Below, in pieces: positions 7,760 through 8,987 of a stretch of 8,987 nucleotides of DNA; the first letter of the stretch is position 1, and the number at the start of each line of letters is the position of its first letter. Origin of the DNA: Kiloniellales bacterium (GTDB lineage: Bacteria > Pseudomonadota > Alphaproteobacteria > Kiloniellales > JAKSDN01); contig JAKSDN010000269.1 in NCBI GenBank assembly GCA_022360075.1, forward strand, positions 1-8,987. The letters are read 5' to 3'. The position numbers and the translations under genes were made by a program. The notes beneath the pieces were generated by a model. That model made no database searches. It was not told the origin of the DNA and worked only from the letters and a program-made list of their open reading frames with translations.

Positions 7760-7888
7760 CCATCGTGCGTCCTTCGAGACGCCCGCTAGCGCGGGCTCCT
7801 CAGGATGAGGGCAATTCTCAATGCCACCAAAGATCTTCCTCATCCTGAGGAGCGCCCTTGAGGGCGCGTCTCGAAGGACGCACGATGG
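7760..7888. repeat. 129-nt palindromic repeat, GTCCTTCGAGACGC / CTCCTCAGGATGAGG type
   Basis: The outer arms 7760-7782 and 7866-7888 are perfect reverse complements over 23 nt. The inner arms CTCCTCAGGATGAGG (7796-7810) and 7838-7852 are perfect over 15 nt. Each side also has its own hairpin (CCCGC-TAGC-GCGGG on the left, CGCCC-TTGA-GGGCG on the right). The 27-nt loop (7811-7837) contains AATGCCACCAAAG. The reverse complement of the loop of the 1135-1246 repeat contains AATGCCATCAAAG, so the two repeats are homologous and oppositely oriented. The perfect arms suggest either recent arrival or selection on the fold. There is no open reading frame of substance. Confidence 0.88.
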
Positions 7889-8002
7889 TTATGCAGCATG
7901 ATTCGTCGATTTGAAGCGATAGAAACACGAGCTCTGAGGACAGGAGTGCTCGAGCGCTAGTTCCAGATATGCGAGGAACTTGAAGCTTTGCCCTCCGTTT
8001 CT

Positions 8003-8031
8003 CCTCATCCTGAGCTTGTCGAAGGGTGAGG
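8003..8031. repeat. Short palindromic repeat, CTTCGACAAGCTC type (right copy)
   Basis: This 29-nt copy has CCTCATCC and GGGTGAGG ends that pair with one G-T wobble. Its 20-nt half 8012-8031 is an exact inverted copy of 7705-7724. The two copies flank the 129-nt palindrome. It ends 45 nt before the start codon of the downstream gene, so it may lie in that gene's leader. The DNA between the palindrome and this copy (7889-8002) holds nothing I recognise. Confidence 0.82.
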
Positions 8032-8076
8032 ATTGCTCGATCGCAGACCACCGCGATCCAATTCGGGGAACAGGCC

Positions 8077-8987
8077 ATGCCCCCAGACGGAACGAAGCTC
8101 AAAGACAGCGAAGAGATCAGCGCCGCCTTGGCACCGCGCGGGCCGCGCCGCGATCACTATCCGGCCTCGGACGAGGTCGCGGCCTGGACCGACCACTATT
8201 TCCGGCGCACCGCCGCGGCCGTGCGGATCTTCGGCAACGTGACCGCGACCTATGCGGTCTTCCTGCGCCGCCCGGTGATCTCGGCCCCGCGCCTGGCGAT
8301 CGAGTGGCTGGAGGCGGTGGCGCGCGAGCGCGGCATCCAGCTCGAGATCGACCTGCGCTATCCCGAGGGCAAGTGGGTCGGCGCCGGCGAGCCGATCTTC
8401 TACGTCACGGGGCCGCTGGCCGAGCTGTCCGAGCTCGAGACCCTGCTGCTGATGAAGCTCGGCCCGCCCTGCGTGGCCGCCTACAACGCCTACACCATGT
8501 GCGCCGACCTGCCGGACGTGGCCTTCCTGGCCATGGACGCGCGGCACTGCGCCGGCACCGAGATGGCCGAGCTGATGGCCTACGCGGCGGCGGTGGGCTC
8601 GGACCGGGCCAAGCGCAAGGTCGGCGCGATCGGCTTCATCGGCAACGCGACCGACGCGACGGCCCACTTCTTCGGCCAGCAGGGCGGCAAGGGCACCATG
8701 CCGCACGCCTTCATCGGCTACGCGGGCTCCACCCTGCGTGCCGCCGAGATGTTCGACGAGGCCTTCCCCGACGAGCCCATGACCGTGCTGGTCGACTACT
8801 TCGGCCGCGAGGTTACGGACGGCCTCACGGTCTGTCGGCGCTTCCCCGGCCGCGCCGGCAAGGGCAACCTCGCCCTGCGCCTGGACACCCCCGGCAGCCG
8901 CTTCCTCGAGGGCCTCGACCCCACCGCCTCCTACGCCGCGCTGGAGCGCCACGTGCCCGAGGCAGTGCGCGGCTACCGCAACGAGCA
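8077..8987 (+). CDS. pncB: Nicotinate phosphoribosyltransferase-like enzyme (C-terminus outside window)
   Basis: Translation from ATG 8077 is open for 303 codons to the right edge, so the gene is partial. AGG sits 2 nt and GGGGAA 6 nt upstream of the start. The protein resembles the nicotinate phosphoribosyltransferase family within the quinolinate phosphoribosyltransferase-like fold. Visible elements are DHYFRRT near 40, the PEGKWVGAGEPIFYVTGPL region (about 102-120), a LETLLLMKLGPP helix (about 125-136), DARHCAGTE (154-162), GFIGNATDAT (about 187-196), GTMPHAFIGYAGST (206-219) and VDYFGRE (239-245). Family role: joining nicotinate to phosphoribosyl pyrophosphate with ATP to make nicotinate mononucleotide in NAD salvage. 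It is not the classical E. coli-type PncB sequence, so the symbol is by function only, and a related phosphoribosyltransferase substrate is possible. Third codon positions are almost all G or C, more extreme than in the genes to the left. Confidence 0.82.
   Translation, partial: MPPDGTKLKDSEEISAALAPRGPRRDHYPASDEVAAWTDHYFRRTAAAVRIFGNVTATYAVFLRRPVISAPRLAIEWLEAVARERGIQLEIDLRYPEGKWVGAGEPIFYVTGPLAELSELETLLLMKLGPPCVAAYNAYTMCADLPDVAFLAMDARHCAGTEMAELMAYAAAVGSDRAKRKVGAIGFIGNATDATAHFFGQQGGKGTMPHAFIGYAGSTLRAAEMFDEAFPDEPMTVLVDYFGREVTDGLTVCRRFPGRAGKGNLALRLDTPGSRFLEGLDPTASYAALERHVPEAVRGYRNE

Noticed and set aside
8005..8952. Minus-strand open frame of 315 codons at the right end
   Set aside because: It is antisense to the nicotinate phosphoribosyltransferase-like gene, and part of its frame is translated repeat sequence.

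Overview
The window reads as chromosomal DNA from a GC-rich alphaproteobacterium, most likely of the Rhodospirillales type. The reasons are strong G/C third-position bias in the genes, a class II DAHP synthase and a nicotinate phosphoribosyltransferase-like protein of the sort I know from that group, and intergenic palindromic repeats (the CTCATCCTGAGGAGC / TCTCGAAGGA and CTTCGACAAGCTC types) that are scattered through many alphaproteobacterial genomes. The taxonomic call is inference from recall, not from a search.

Layout. Four genes lie on the minus strand. Transcribed from right to left they are: a membrane GGDEF-EAL cyclic-di-GMP enzyme (6004-4388), a TTC38-like tetratricopeptide protein (4296-2914), an RhlE-type DEAD-box RNA helicase (2677-1379) and the N-terminal part of a TadG-like protein with a von Willebrand A domain (837-1, running off the left edge). 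Two genes lie on the plus strand: class II 3-deoxy-7-phosphoheptulonate synthase (6262-7650) and the first 303 codons of a nicotinate phosphoribosyltransferase-like enzyme (8077 to the right edge). The 257-nt gap 6005-6261 is a divergent promoter region between the GGDEF-EAL gene and the DAHP synthase gene.

Intergenic DNA. Two gaps hold repeats. Gap 838-1378 contains an AT-rich segment next to tadG and a long imperfect palindrome (1054-1332) with 23-bp terminal inverted repeats. Gap 7651-8076 contains a 129-nt palindrome (7760-7888) flanked by an inverted pair of a second repeat type. The two palindromes share a related central loop in opposite orientations, so they are members of one dispersed family. 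The 236-nt gap upstream of the helicase appears to be a long structured leader.

How the genes relate. The GGDEF-EAL and TPR genes are 91 nt apart in the same direction and could be co-transcribed. The other genes are mainly single-gene units: shikimate pathway entry, NAD salvage, RNA remodelling and Flp-pilus-type surface assembly. I see no phage, CRISPR, defence or toxin system. The most unusual content is the repeat family, the helicase leader and the intact dual-domain c-di-GMP enzyme.
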